Part shown: positions 25,891 to 35,202 of the stretch, piece after piece | Layout of the letters: every line of letters begins with the position of its first letter | Position numbering within the stretch: position 1 is the stretch's first letter | Assembly: GCA_937944485.1 (NCBI GenBank) | Contig: CALDYU010000009.1 | Location: 1-62,063, forward strand | Length of the DNA stretch: 62,063 nt | Source of the DNA: an uncultured Flavobacteriaceae bacterium | Lineage (GTDB): Bacteria; Bacteroidota; Bacteroidia; Flavobacteriales; Flavobacteriaceae | Reading direction: 5' to 3' | Notes under the pieces: generated by a model | Seen by the model: only the letters and a program-made list of their open reading frames with translations | The model's database searches: none | Told to the model about the DNA's origin: nothing | Translations under genes and position numbers: made by a program

Positions 25891-27162
25891 ATGGCAGTAG
25901 ATTTATTGTTAGGCCTACAATGGGGCGACGAAGGGAAAGGAAAAATTGTTGATGTACTTACTAAAAATTATGATATAATTGCTCGATTTCAAGGAGGACC
26001 AAATGCAGGGCACACCCTAGAATTTGATGGCATAAAACACGTTCTACGTACGATTCCCTCAGGTATTTTTCACGACAAATCAATTAATGTTATTGGCAAC
26101 GGAGTTGTAATTGATCCTGTAGTTTTTGTAAAAGAGCTTGAAGGACTTGATCAATTTAATATTGATTATAAGGCCAAGCTTATTATTTCAAGAAAAGCGC
26201 ACTTAATACTGCCAACGCATCGTCTATTAGATGCCGCGTCTGAAGCTTCAAAAGGCAAGGCCAAAATTGGTTCTACCCTTAAAGGTATTGGGCCAACTTA
26301 TATGGATAAAACTGGCAGAAACGGAATACGGGTTGGAGATATTGAGTTGGAAAACTGGAAAGAAAAATACCGAGCCTTAGCTAATAAACATGAAGGTATG
26401 ATTGAATACTACAATGTAGATATTCAATACGATCTTAAGGATATGGAAAAAGAGTTTTTTGAAGCTGTAGAAACCTTAAAGACACTACAATTCATTGATA
26501 GCGAAGAATATTTACGTCAAGCCCTAAAGCAAGGAAAAACAATTTTGGCAGAAGGAGCACAAGGCTCACTTTTAGATATTGATTTTGGCACCTACCCTTA
26601 TGTAACTTCATCAAATACAACTGCAGCGGGTGCTTGTACTGGCTTGGGTATTGCTCCAAATAAAGTAAAAGATGTTTTCGGCATTTTCAAAGCCTATACC
26701 ACTAGAGTTGGTTCAGGGCCTTTTCCCACAGAATTATTTGATGATGTTGGTGCTGAAATGGCAAAAGTTGGTCATGAATTTGGTGCAGTAACAGGTCGAC
26801 CACGTCGCTGCGGCTGGTTAGATTTAGTTGCCTTAAAATATACCTGTGAAGTAAATGGTGTCACTCAATTAATGATGATGAAGGGTGATGTACTTTCTGG
26901 CTTTGAGCACTTAAAAGTATGTACAGCCTATAAATACAAGGGCAAAACTATTACCCATCTACCCTTTAATATTGAACCTGAAAATGTATCTCCTGTCTAT
27001 ACTGAATTTGCATGTTGGAAAGAAGACCTTACAAGGATGAGGAAACCTTCAGAATTTCCTAAAGAACTCAATGAGTACATTGCTTTTCTTGAAAAAGAAC
27101 TCGAGATACCGATCAAAGTTGTTTCTGTAGGACCCGATCGTACGCAAACCATACATCGGTAA
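25891..27162 (+). CDS. purA: Adenylosuccinate synthase PurA
   Basis: This is a 423-residue enzyme of normal length. The GTP-binding and catalytic GDEGKGK (12-18, Asp13) and NAGHTL (His41) are present, as are SGPFPTEL, GRPRRCGWLDL and the C-terminal VSVGPDRTQTI. It joins IMP and aspartate with GTP to start AMP synthesis. PurA is a known (p)ppGpp target in several bacteria, so its place behind rsh suits a link between alarmone control and purine supply; the regulation here is inferred. It starts 11 bases after the Fur-family stop. Confidence 0.97.
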   Translation: MAVDLLLGLQWGDEGKGKIVDVLTKNYDIIARFQGGPNAGHTLEFDGIKHVLRTIPSGIFHDKSINVIGNGVVIDPVVFVKELEGLDQFNIDYKAKLIISRKAHLILPTHRLLDAASEASKGKAKIGSTLKGIGPTYMDKTGRNGIRVGDIELENWKEKYRALANKHEGMIEYYNVDIQYDLKDMEKEFFEAVETLKTLQFIDSEEYLRQALKQGKTILAEGAQGSLLDIDFGTYPYVTSSNTTAAGACTGLGIAPNKVKDVFGIFKAYTTRVGSGPFPTELFDDVGAEMAKVGHEFGAVTGRPRRCGWLDLVALKYTCEVNGVTQLMMMKGDVLSGFEHLKVCTAYKYKGKTITHLPFNIEPENVSPVYTEFACWKEDLTRMRKPSEFPKELNEYIAFLEKELEIPIKVVSVGPDRTQTIHR

Positions 27163-27177
27163 ATAATATTAAATACA

Positions 27178-27792
27178 ATGGCCGACTCATCTGACAAAAA
27201 GATAGCTATTGACACTATTAAAAGTGAGATGAGAAAATGCTTCTCTGAAGTCGGTTCATTTAGTGACCTAGAGCTTGATGCTGCTGTAAACCTAATCGGA
27301 ATAAAAAAATTTCAAAAAGGCGAGTTGCTATTGAGTGAAGGAGATAATGCGGCTCAAAGCTATGCAGTAGTTACTGGCTGTATAAGGCAGTATTATTTAG
27401 TAGATGGTGAAGAGAAGACAACTTTTTTCTATACAGAAGGGCAATCTATTTTCGCCCCCAATAGTACTTCGAACAGAATACCCGCCAAATACTATTTATC
27501 CTGTGTTGAAGACACAACTCTTACAGTAATAACATTAACTAATCAACTAGAAATGTATAGAAGATTTCCGATGCTTGAATCTTTAAGTCGGAATTCTTTA
27601 CAAGAAGAACTTCACAACTATCAAGAAATGTTAGCCAATTATATCACAACAAATCCTGAAGAACGATATCTAAACTTGTTAAAACACAGACCCGAACTAT
27701 TGCATCGCGTACCACAATATCAATTAGCAAGTTATTTAGGCGTTACAGCAGAGTCATTAAGTCGGATTCGAAAACGAATTTTTATTAAGTAA
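27178..27792 (+). CDS. Crp/Fnr-family transcriptional regulator
   Basis: This is a 204-residue protein. A cyclic-nucleotide-binding-like domain (about 20-125) has KFQKGELLLSEGDNAAQSYAVVTG and FFYTEGQSIFAPNS. A C-terminal helix-turn-helix (about 175-204) has QYQLASYLGVTAESLSRIRKR. The missing Arg/Ser in the phosphate-binding loop means that cAMP binding is not assured. Its start lies 15 bases after the purA stop, so it may be the fourth gene of the rsh-fur-purA group. Target genes are unknown. Confidence 0.9.
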   Translation: MADSSDKKIAIDTIKSEMRKCFSEVGSFSDLELDAAVNLIGIKKFQKGELLLSEGDNAAQSYAVVTGCIRQYYLVDGEEKTTFFYTEGQSIFAPNSTSNRIPAKYYLSCVEDTTLTVITLTNQLEMYRRFPMLESLSRNSLQEELHNYQEMLANYITTNPEERYLNLLKHRPELLHRVPQYQLASYLGVTAESLSRIRKRIFIK

Positions 27793-27900
27793 ACCGCTGT
27801 TTAGTTTTATTAATTTCAAGTATTTTGTCGTTCTTATCCTAAGTCAATGGATTAATTAATAGTGCCTACTAATTTTGTTGCTCATTAAAATTATATTCAA

Positions 27901-28518
27901 ATGAGAACCAAAATTATAGCATTATTTATCATTTTTCTACAATTTGAAAATGTACTCACTGCTCAAAAAGATCATGGTGATGTTTCTAAAAAACATTTCG
28001 TAGGCAGTACGTTATTCCTAATAGCGAATTTCATTCCAGATCCTAATCCTCCGTCTTATTTTCAATTGAACTATGGTTACCGTATTACCCCAAAAGACGT
28101 GTTTTCTGTTGAAGCAATTACCTGGACCTACAAGGGCCCTCTAGGAAGACCTTATGGACCTGACTATGAGGCATCTCGATCAAACTATCCGGGCAGCGTA
28201 ACTTCCTTAGGCATCGGCACAGCATATAAGCGATTTCTTTGGAAAGGTTGGTATTCAGCTGTCCACATTACTCCTTTTATACAGACCTATAAAGATTTAG
28301 AAAATAAAAAAATTCAAAAAGGATTCCAGTTGTTTAACTCACTGCGCCTTGGATATCAATTTAAATTTTTCAAAAATAGGGTCTTTTTAGAACCCTCAAT
28401 AGCAGTTACAAATTGGCCAATTAATACGAACCTACCTGACTCCTTTCAAACAGAAGAAGACAAATGGCCATCTTACTTTTTATTCGAACCTGGACTTCAC
28501 TTTGGAATAAATTTTTAA
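27901..28518 (+). CDS. Outer-membrane beta-barrel-like protein of unknown function
   Basis: This is a 205-residue protein with a signal peptide ending near LTAQ (residues 18-21). Alternating polar and hydrophobic strands and a C-terminal Phe (GLHFGINF) suggest a small outer-membrane beta-barrel. There are no Cys residues and no lipobox. I do not recognise a family beyond that. It follows the Crp-like regulator by 108 bases and precedes the quinone-reductase-like gene by 61 bases, all on the plus strand. Confidence 0.65.
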   Translation: MRTKIIALFIIFLQFENVLTAQKDHGDVSKKHFVGSTLFLIANFIPDPNPPSYFQLNYGYRITPKDVFSVEAITWTYKGPLGRPYGPDYEASRSNYPGSVTSLGIGTAYKRFLWKGWYSAVHITPFIQTYKDLENKKIQKGFQLFNSLRLGYQFKFFKNRVFLEPSIAVTNWPINTNLPDSFQTEEDKWPSYFLFEPGLHFGINF

Positions 28519-28579
28519 TTTTAATGAAGATCACCAATGAGTTAGTCAATTAAGCTCTAATGAATAAGTAACTTTTAAA

Positions 28580-29542
28580 ATGAAAGCAATTAGAAGAATA
28601 AAATATGGTGGTCCCGAAGTCTTAAAAGTTGAATCCGTTTCGAAACCGATACCTAAAAATGACGAACTATTAATTAGAGTTCATTGTACAACAGTGAATA
28701 GAACTGACTGTTCTATGCTCACCGGAAAACCGTATATCATTCGGGCATTTATAGGAATTTTCAATCCCAAGCAAAAGGTGCTAGGCACTGATTTTGCGGG
28801 ACAAATTGAAGCTGTTGGCGAAAACGTAAAATCTTTTGCGATCGGTGATCGCGTTTGGGGGTTTCAAGATGATGGTTTGTCTTCGCAGGCTGAATATATG
28901 ACCGTTAGTGAAAATAAAGCCGTAATTAAAATACCGGAAGGCTTCTCTTATCAGGAAGTTGTAGCATGTGCTGAAGGAGCACACTACGCTAATAATTTTA
29001 TTAATAAAGTGAACATTAATGCCAATGATAGGGTATTGATCAATGGTGCCACTGGTGCTATTGGTTCCGCGGCAGTACAACTAATTAAACATTCTGGTGC
29101 TACAGTAACAGCAATAACCAATACCAAGAACATAACCTTAGTAAAATCTTTAGGTGCCGACCGAGTTATTGATTATCAGAAAGAAGACTTTACGAAAGAC
29201 CTTGAGAGGTATAACTTTATTCTCGATACTGTCGGAAAAAGCTCCTTCTTTAAATGTAAACATTTATTGTCTTCCGATGGGACGTATATCTCCTCCGAAC
29301 TCGGACCATATATTCAGAATGTTTATCTTCCTTTAATCACCAAAATTTATGGAGGTAAACGTGTGAAATTCCCATTGCCTTTCGATTGTAAAAAAAGCCT
29401 TTTATTAGTATCTCAATTATTGTCACAAGGAAAATTCAAACCTGTTATTGATAAAATATACAACCCAGAACAGGTTAAAAAAGCTTATCAATATGTTGCC
29501 TCTGGTCAAAAAACAGGTAACGTTATTCTCTCATTTACGTAA
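28580..29542 (+). CDS. NAD(P)-dependent quinone oxidoreductase-like MDR protein
   Basis: This is a 320-residue medium-chain dehydrogenase/reductase. The GroES-like domain has VLGTDFAGQIEAVGENVKSF and GDRVWGF (about 70-97). The Rossmann domain has RVLINGATGAIGSAAVQL with the glycine-rich loop (about 153-170), and GADRVIDYQKEDF follows. The structural and catalytic zinc ligands of classic alcohol dehydrogenases are absent, so it fits zinc-independent quinone or enone reductases, most likely with NADPH. Substrate is unknown. It may be co-transcribed with the DUF1569 gene 69 bases downstream. Confidence 0.85.
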   Translation: MKAIRRIKYGGPEVLKVESVSKPIPKNDELLIRVHCTTVNRTDCSMLTGKPYIIRAFIGIFNPKQKVLGTDFAGQIEAVGENVKSFAIGDRVWGFQDDGLSSQAEYMTVSENKAVIKIPEGFSYQEVVACAEGAHYANNFINKVNINANDRVLINGATGAIGSAAVQLIKHSGATVTAITNTKNITLVKSLGADRVIDYQKEDFTKDLERYNFILDTVGKSSFFKCKHLLSSDGTYISSELGPYIQNVYLPLITKIYGGKRVKFPLPFDCKKSLLLVSQLLSQGKFKPVIDKIYNPEQVKKAYQYVASGQKTGNVILSFT

Positions 29543-29611
29543 AAACCAAAAATGGAAATCTATCTTCTTGAAAGAAATTTAATACCTTAGAAAGAATAAA
29601 AAAATCGAAGC

Positions 29612-30070
29612 ATGAGCTGGAAGAATATATTTGACAAAACGGAATCACAAGAAACTATTGCTCGTATTAACGCACTATCACCTGATAAGCAACCGCTTTG
29701 GGGTAAAATGAACGTTGGTCAAATGCTAGCGCATTGTAGTGTTACCTATGACTTAGTGTACACTGACAAATACCCCAAGCCTAAAGGTTTTCAAAAGTTC
29801 ATGATTAAGCTTTTTGCTAAAAATACGGTTGTCGGACCAAAACCATATAAAAAAAACATACGTACTGCACCTATGTTCGTTATAGCAGATGAGCGAGAAT
29901 TTGAGGTAGAAAAAAGAAGACTGATAGAAAATATTGAAAGAACCCAAGCACTTGGTTCAGCTCATTTTAATGGAAAAGAATCACATGCCTTCGGGGCATT
30001 GTCAGATAAAGAATGGAATACCCTTTTTTCAAAGCATTTAGACCACCATCTAAAACAGTTTGAGGTTTAA
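29612..30070 (+). CDS. DUF1569 (DinB-like) protein
   Basis: This is a 152-residue cytosolic protein. The pattern NVGQMLAHCSVTYDL near residues 35-50, and HLDHHLKQFEV at the end, fits DUF1569, a four-helix DinB-like family in which His residues often bind a metal. Function is not known for the family. It lies between the oxidoreductase and a GNAT acetyltransferase, which may be chance. Confidence 0.8.
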   Translation: MSWKNIFDKTESQETIARINALSPDKQPLWGKMNVGQMLAHCSVTYDLVYTDKYPKPKGFQKFMIKLFAKNTVVGPKPYKKNIRTAPMFVIADEREFEVEKRRLIENIERTQALGSAHFNGKESHAFGALSDKEWNTLFSKHLDHHLKQFEV

Positions 30071-30099
30071 TTCCACTTTTACGGAATAAAATTCATCCA

Positions 30100-30555
30100 G
30101 TGATTCGTAAACTTGATGCCACCGACCTAAGCGTTGCTGAAAAGATTAAAGCTGTTTTTCAGGTATCATACGCTGTAGAAGCTGATTTGCTAAACGCAAT
30201 TGATTTTCCTCCCTTGCAACGAACCTTAGTCAACTTTTTAAAGAGTGATTCCATTTTTTATGGATATTACAAAGCAAATGTAATCGCGGGAGTAATAGAA
30301 GTAAAGCGCCTAACTAATCACGTGCACATTCAAAGTTTAGTAGTTGACCCGTATTACTTTCGCCAAGGAATTGCTTCTGAGCTTCTGAATTATACTATTG
30401 CTAGATGTGTTTCGTCAACGATTACTGTTGAAACAGGTTTAAAAAATTATCCTGCTATAGCCCTCTACGAAAAATTTGGTTTTATAGAAACCAAACAATG
30501 GGATACCGATCACGGTGTTCGAAAAATTTCTTTTGAAAAGCATCAAATTACATAA
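30100..30555 (+). CDS. GNAT-family N-acetyltransferase
   Basis: This is a 151-residue protein starting with GTG at 30100; there is no Met codon further in. The acetyl-CoA-binding part has HIQSLVVDPYYFRQGIASELLNY (about 72-94), where the R/Q-x-x-G-x-A loop binds the pyrophosphate of CoA. ALYEKFGFIETK near the end is also typical. The acceptor substrate is unknown. It begins 29 bases after the DUF1569 gene. Confidence 0.88.
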   Translation: MIRKLDATDLSVAEKIKAVFQVSYAVEADLLNAIDFPPLQRTLVNFLKSDSIFYGYYKANVIAGVIEVKRLTNHVHIQSLVVDPYYFRQGIASELLNYTIARCVSSTITVETGLKNYPAIALYEKFGFIETKQWDTDHGVRKISFEKHQIT

Positions 30556-30633
30556 ACTTAAACCGCCAATAAACCTACTTTTTTAGTACATTAGAGAGAC
30601 TAAAATCCATATAGCAATACCTAAACTCGTAAC

Positions 30634-32028
30634 ATGAAAAAAATCGACAGAAGAAATTTTCTAAGAAAAACCTCATTAGCTGGGGCTGCAATATCTATGA
30701 GTCCCATACTGGCTAATAGTCCATTAGGTTCGGAACGTCCTTCTTTACATAGCTATATGGGCGATTTTGCGGCTCCGAAGTTAGCGACTATTCGTGCTGC
30801 CTTTATTGGTGTTGGAGCCAGAGGACCTGGGCATTTGCAATTTTTTGCTAGCCTACCCGGAACCGAAATAGTTGCCATAAGTGATTTATATGAAGATTTA
30901 GCTACCAAATGGGCTGGCAAGGCAAAAGAAATAGGTAACGAAAAACAACATCAGAATATCAAGACTTATTTTGGAGATGAAAATGCATGGAAAACCATGC
31001 TTAAGGAGGTAAAACCTGACATTGTTTTTATCGCTACCAATTGGAAAAATCATGCGCCAATGGCTATTGAAGCGATGCAAGAAGGAGCACATGCTTTTGT
31101 TGAAGTACCAATCGCTTTGAGTTTAGATGAAATGTGGGCAATAGTAGATACTTCTGAAAAGACGCAGAAACATTGCATGATGATGGAGAACGTAAATTAT
31201 AGTCGCGACGAATTACTATTTTTAAACATGTGTCGTCAAGGAGCGATTGGTGAACCCTTACATGCCGAAGCTGCTTATATTCATGAATTGCGCTTTCAAA
31301 TGGAAGAGCAAAAACGAGGAACAGGTTCTTGGAGAACACATCACTATGCCCATAGAAATGGAAACCTCTATCCTACCCATGGCTTAGGCCCAGTTGCCCA
31401 ATACATGAATTTGGCTCGAACGGATGATAATTTTTCAAGCTTAGTTTCTTTTTCTTCTCCAGCCATGGGAAGAAAAATGTATGCTGAAAAGAATTATGCT
31501 TCTGATCATAAATGGAATCAACTAGACTACAAAGGCGGGGATATGAACACTACTATTATTAAAACCAACCTCGGTAAAACAGTAATGGTACAATGGGATG
31601 AGACAAGTCCGAGACCATACTCGCGTTTGAATTTAATACAAGGTACTAAAGGAATTCTAGCTGGTTTTCCAACGCGAGTTGCCTTAGAAGGTGGCGTGGA
31701 GGGAATAACAGAAAATCACCATAGTTGGGTACAAGGCGAGCAACTTGCAGCACTCTACGAAAAGTATGATCATCCATTGTATACGCGTTTAAACGAAGCA
31801 ACAAAAGATACTGGTCATGGCGGAATGGATGGCATGATGATGTATCGTATTGTGGAGTGTTTGCAAAAAGGATTGCCCCTTGATCAAAATGTTTATGAAG
31901 GTTGTTATTGGAGCGCCGTGAGTCCTTTAAGCGAAGCTTCTGTTGCTCAGGGTGGATCTCCGCAGCCATTCCCTGATTTCACAAGAGGAAATTGGAAAAA
32001 CACAAAACCTCTAGAAATTATTTCATAA
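30634..32028 (+). CDS. Gfo/Idh/MocA oxidoreductase of the GH109 type, Tat-exported
   Basis: This is a 464-residue protein with a twin-arginine signal (DRRNFLRKTSLAGAA, residues 4-18) that places it in the periplasm. The NAD-binding start AAFIGVGARGPGHLQFF (about 54-70) and the EVPIAL segment are of the Gfo/Idh/MocA family. NLYPTHGLGPVAQY (about 246-259) is a hallmark of GH109, which uses NAD in an oxidation-elimination-addition mechanism to remove alpha-N-acetylgalactosamine. Whether this member acts on GalNAc or another sugar is inferred. It is followed by a terminator (32043-32068). Confidence 0.85.
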   Translation: MKKIDRRNFLRKTSLAGAAISMSPILANSPLGSERPSLHSYMGDFAAPKLATIRAAFIGVGARGPGHLQFFASLPGTEIVAISDLYEDLATKWAGKAKEIGNEKQHQNIKTYFGDENAWKTMLKEVKPDIVFIATNWKNHAPMAIEAMQEGAHAFVEVPIALSLDEMWAIVDTSEKTQKHCMMMENVNYSRDELLFLNMCRQGAIGEPLHAEAAYIHELRFQMEEQKRGTGSWRTHHYAHRNGNLYPTHGLGPVAQYMNLARTDDNFSSLVSFSSPAMGRKMYAEKNYASDHKWNQLDYKGGDMNTTIIKTNLGKTVMVQWDETSPRPYSRLNLIQGTKGILAGFPTRVALEGGVEGITENHHSWVQGEQLAALYEKYDHPLYTRLNEATKDTGHGGMDGMMMYRIVECLQKGLPLDQNVYEGCYWSAVSPLSEASVAQGGSPQPFPDFTRGNWKNTKPLEIIS

Positions 32029-32042
32029 GCGGATGTTCAAAT

Positions 32043-32068
32043 AAAGGGTCACTACTAGTGGCTTTTTT
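32043..32068 (+). terminator. Rho-independent terminator after the GH109-like gene
   Basis: GGGTCACT pairs with AGTGGCTT (with G-U pairs) over an ACT loop, and a run of Ts follows. It separates this gene from the OstA-like gene. Confidence 0.65.
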
Positions 32069-32104
32069 AATAGTGCATAGTATTAAAACTATGCCAATTG
32101 CCTC

Positions 32105-32133
32105 TTTGCTGCCATAAAAAAAAACTATTTTTG
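32105..32133 (+). promoter_or_regulatory. Bacteroidota-type promoter for the OstA-like gene
   Basis: TTTG (32105-32108) is separated by 17 bases from TATTTTTG (32126-32133), a full match to TAnnTTTG. The TTG start codon is 16 bases further on. Confidence 0.65.
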
Positions 32134-32149
32134 GCAAAAAGTCTAAGTT

Positions 32150-33889
32150 TTGAATAAGCTATTTTTCTTATCGCTACTTCTTTGTATTTCCGCTCATTTA
32201 CAGGCACAGATACGAGTTCAGGAAAAAGAAAATGATACCACTGAAAATAAGTATATCAATCTTGTGCATGGTGCTAATCTCACTGTAGATGAAGTTCGGT
32301 TTCCTGGAGCTAAAATTTGGACCAAAGATGAGCGTCAGGTACAATTTGAACATCAGGGCGCTGATCTTTGGTGTGACATTGCTGTATTTTATCAAAATGA
32401 AAATCGCCTCAAAGCCATTGGAAATATAAAATTAAAGCAAGGAGATTCCATTCAAATGACGAGTGGTAAGATGGACTATGATGGAAATACCCGCTTCGCC
32501 AAAGCCTACCAGAGCGTCATGTTACAAACTGAAACGGAAGAAGGAGGTGCTATGACATTAACCACAGATACACTACGGTTTGATAGAGAAAAACAAGAAG
32601 CCTACTATCAAGATTTCGGAACGATTATAGATTCTGCCAATACCTTAACCAGTCAGATTGGCAAATACTTTATTGCATCAAAAAAATATCAATTTCTAGA
32701 TAGCGTTCATATTGATAATCCGCAGTATATTCTAGATTCTGAACAATTAGACTATTATCAAACTTCTAAAAACGCCTATATGTATGGCCCGTCAACCATA
32801 ACAGGAGACACCTACAAAATATATTGCGAACGCGGTTTTTATGACACTACCGTTGAAAGAGGTTATGGCATTAAAAACACCAGAATTGATTATAACAATC
32901 GTATTATTGAAGGAGATAGTCTTTATTTCGATAAGGCGACGGAGTTTGCCTCTGCAACCAATAACATTGTCATAACAGACACCATCAATAAAGGTATTAT
33001 ACGTGCACATTATGCTGAGGTATATAAGGCAAAAGATTCCGTTTTTGCAACCAAACGTGCGGTTGCCATTAGCTTAGTAGAACAAGATTCATTATATACG
33101 CACGGTGATACTTTAATGATTACAGGCAAACCTGATGAACGTATTTTAAGAGCTTTCCGGAATGCTAAATTTTTCAAAACGGGAATGAGTGGAAAATGCG
33201 ATTCCATTCATTCAGAGCAAAAAACAGGAATTACCCAATTGATTCGTAACCCGGTATTATGGAATGGTGTTAATCAAATGACCGGAGATAGTATTCACAT
33301 TTTATCAAACACTAAAACGGAACAGTTAGATTCTCTAAAAGTTTTACAAAATGCCTTTGTCGTTTCATTAGATAGCATAAGTAAAACGGGGTATAACCAA
33401 GCTAAAGGCATCAACCTATTTGGGCAGTTTAAAGAAAATGAATTGAAAATTATTGATCTTGTAAGTAATACTGAAGTTATTTACTACATGTATAATAACG
33501 ATCAAGAATTAATTGGCATCAATAAAACAATATGTAGTGCTATTCGTATTACCTTGGCCAATAATGACATTGAAAATTTAACCTTTATAAAACAACCTGA
33601 TGGTGATATTTTTCCAGAAACAGATCCTGATTTAGGAGACACCAAACTTAAAGGGTTTATTTGGCGCGGTGATGAACGTATTTTAACGAAAGACGATATC
33701 TTCGACGAAGATGATAACAATATCAAATTGATTTTAATAAAAGGAGTCGACAATCCGATTGATATCGATGCCGAAGAAGAAGATCGAGATCAAAACCCCA
33801 GTGATCCGATTAACAATATTCCAATAATTGAAAACAAAGCCATTGACCCACAGAAAAAAGGTGTTTTGCGTAAAGTAAAGGCAAAATAA
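32150..33889 (+). CDS. OstA-like protein (LPS transport-related)
   Basis: This is a 579-residue protein with a TTG start at 32150, the only start that yields the clean signal peptide MNKLFFLSLLLCISAHLQAQ. The body is a run of short strands such as LKAIGNIKLKQGDSIQMTSG and AMTLTTDTLRFD, the beta-jellyroll pattern of OstA/LptA/LptD N-terminal domains. A very acidic Asp/Glu/Asn-rich stretch occupies about residues 510-560. In flavobacteria an OstA-like protein of this size is thought to be a periplasmic bridge or chaperone in LPS export. It has its own promoter. Confidence 0.85.
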   Translation: MNKLFFLSLLLCISAHLQAQIRVQEKENDTTENKYINLVHGANLTVDEVRFPGAKIWTKDERQVQFEHQGADLWCDIAVFYQNENRLKAIGNIKLKQGDSIQMTSGKMDYDGNTRFAKAYQSVMLQTETEEGGAMTLTTDTLRFDREKQEAYYQDFGTIIDSANTLTSQIGKYFIASKKYQFLDSVHIDNPQYILDSEQLDYYQTSKNAYMYGPSTITGDTYKIYCERGFYDTTVERGYGIKNTRIDYNNRIIEGDSLYFDKATEFASATNNIVITDTINKGIIRAHYAEVYKAKDSVFATKRAVAISLVEQDSLYTHGDTLMITGKPDERILRAFRNAKFFKTGMSGKCDSIHSEQKTGITQLIRNPVLWNGVNQMTGDSIHILSNTKTEQLDSLKVLQNAFVVSLDSISKTGYNQAKGINLFGQFKENELKIIDLVSNTEVIYYMYNNDQELIGINKTICSAIRITLANNDIENLTFIKQPDGDIFPETDPDLGDTKLKGFIWRGDERILTKDDIFDEDDNNIKLILIKGVDNPIDIDAEEEDRDQNPSDPINNIPIIENKAIDPQKKGVLRKVKAK

Positions 33890-33894
33890 ATTTG
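33864..33894 (+). promoter_or_regulatory. Promoter for the aminotransferase gene, overlapping the OstA stop
   Basis: TTTTG (33864-33868) is 18 bases before TAAATTTG (33887-33894), and the latter contains the OstA-like stop codon TAA. The ATG of the next gene is at 33921. Confidence 0.6.
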
Positions 33895-33920
33895 CAGTGT
33901 ATAGGGGCAACACTGAATAC

Positions 33921-35102
33921 ATGAAACAAGACTTTCTAAAATACCAAGCGCAAACAACCACGCACTCACTTGCGATGCAGGTGTCGCATGCCAAAGGAAG
34001 TTACATTTATGATACTTCAGGGCAAGCACATCTTGACTTTGTGGCAGGGGTTTCTGCCTGTACACTAGGGCATTGCCATCCAGAGGTGGTTACTGCTATT
34101 CAAAAACAAGCAGAAAGTTACCTGCACGTTATGGTTTATGGCGAATATGTACAGGCGCCAGCTGTGGCATATACCAAACTCTTAGCTTCATTATTACCAG
34201 AATCATTAGAAGTCACCTATTTGGTAAATTCAGGAACAGAAGCTATTGAAGGTGCCCTTAAATTAGCCCGGCGATTCACCGGAAGAACTGAAATTATTGC
34301 GGCTCATAAAGCCTATCACGGCAATACGATGGGCAGTTTGAGTCTTATGGGTTTCGAAGAAAGAAAAGCCCCATTTCGACCTCTGTTACCCGATATTTCC
34401 TTTATCAATTTCAATATGGAAGGTGATATACAGAAAATAACAGAACAAACAGCAGCTGTAGTTCTAGAAACGATACAGGGTGGGGCTGGTTTTATTGTTC
34501 CGAAAACTGAGTATCTACAAAAAGTTCGAGAGCGATGTAATGCGGTGGGTGCATTGCTCATTTTAGACGAAATTCAACCCGGATTCGGTCGTACTGGTGC
34601 CTTATTTGCTTTTGAGCATTTTAAGTGTGTTCCGGATATCTTAGTCATGGGCAAAGGCATGGCTTCAGGATTGCCTATCGGTGCATTTACGAGTTCGAAA
34701 AAAATTATGGATTCGTTGAAAGAAAACCCAAGTTTAGGTCACATTACAACTTTCGGAGGTAATTCTGTTGTTGCAGCAGCGAGTTTGGCGACCTTAAAAG
34801 TCTTAACAGAAACTAATTTAATACCACAAACGCTGACAAAAGAAACTTTATTCAGACAACTTTTAAAACATCGACTTATTAAGGAAATCAGAGGAAAAGG
34901 ACTCCTTTTAGCTCTTATTTTTGAAAATGCCGAAATTGCTAATCAAGTTGTACTTGAATGTGCAAAAAGTAACCTGATTTTATTCTGGTTGCTTTTTGAA
35001 CCAAAAGCTGTTAGAATTACGCCGCCCCTAACTATTTCAGAGGCAGAAATTAGCAAAGGTTGTCAAATAATTTTAAAAATTTTAGAACGTATATCCGACT
35101 AA
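33921..35102 (+). CDS. Class III pyridoxal-phosphate aminotransferase
   Basis: This is 393 residues from the ATG at 33921 (GTG at 33897 in frame would overlap the promoter). Class III features: VNSGTEAIEGALKLARR, the Asp of LILDEIQPGFGRTG, and the PLP lysine Lys245 in MGKGMASGLPIGAF. The family includes acetylornithine, 4-aminobutyrate and diamine aminotransferases; this member is most like the acetylornithine group in length, but the amine is not determined. It follows the OstA-like gene by 31 bases with its own promoter. Confidence 0.88.
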   Translation: MKQDFLKYQAQTTTHSLAMQVSHAKGSYIYDTSGQAHLDFVAGVSACTLGHCHPEVVTAIQKQAESYLHVMVYGEYVQAPAVAYTKLLASLLPESLEVTYLVNSGTEAIEGALKLARRFTGRTEIIAAHKAYHGNTMGSLSLMGFEERKAPFRPLLPDISFINFNMEGDIQKITEQTAAVVLETIQGGAGFIVPKTEYLQKVRERCNAVGALLILDEIQPGFGRTGALFAFEHFKCVPDILVMGKGMASGLPIGAFTSSKKIMDSLKENPSLGHITTFGGNSVVAAASLATLKVLTETNLIPQTLTKETLFRQLLKHRLIKEIRGKGLLLALIFENAEIANQVVLECAKSNLILFWLLFEPKAVRITPPLTISEAEISKGCQIILKILERISD

Positions 35103-35202
35103 AACTTGTTAATTAATTTGTTAATAATATAGCAGCCAATATCAATTAATATCAAGTTCAAAACGAGTACTTTTAATTCCATAGATTAACCAAATAATCC
35201 CA

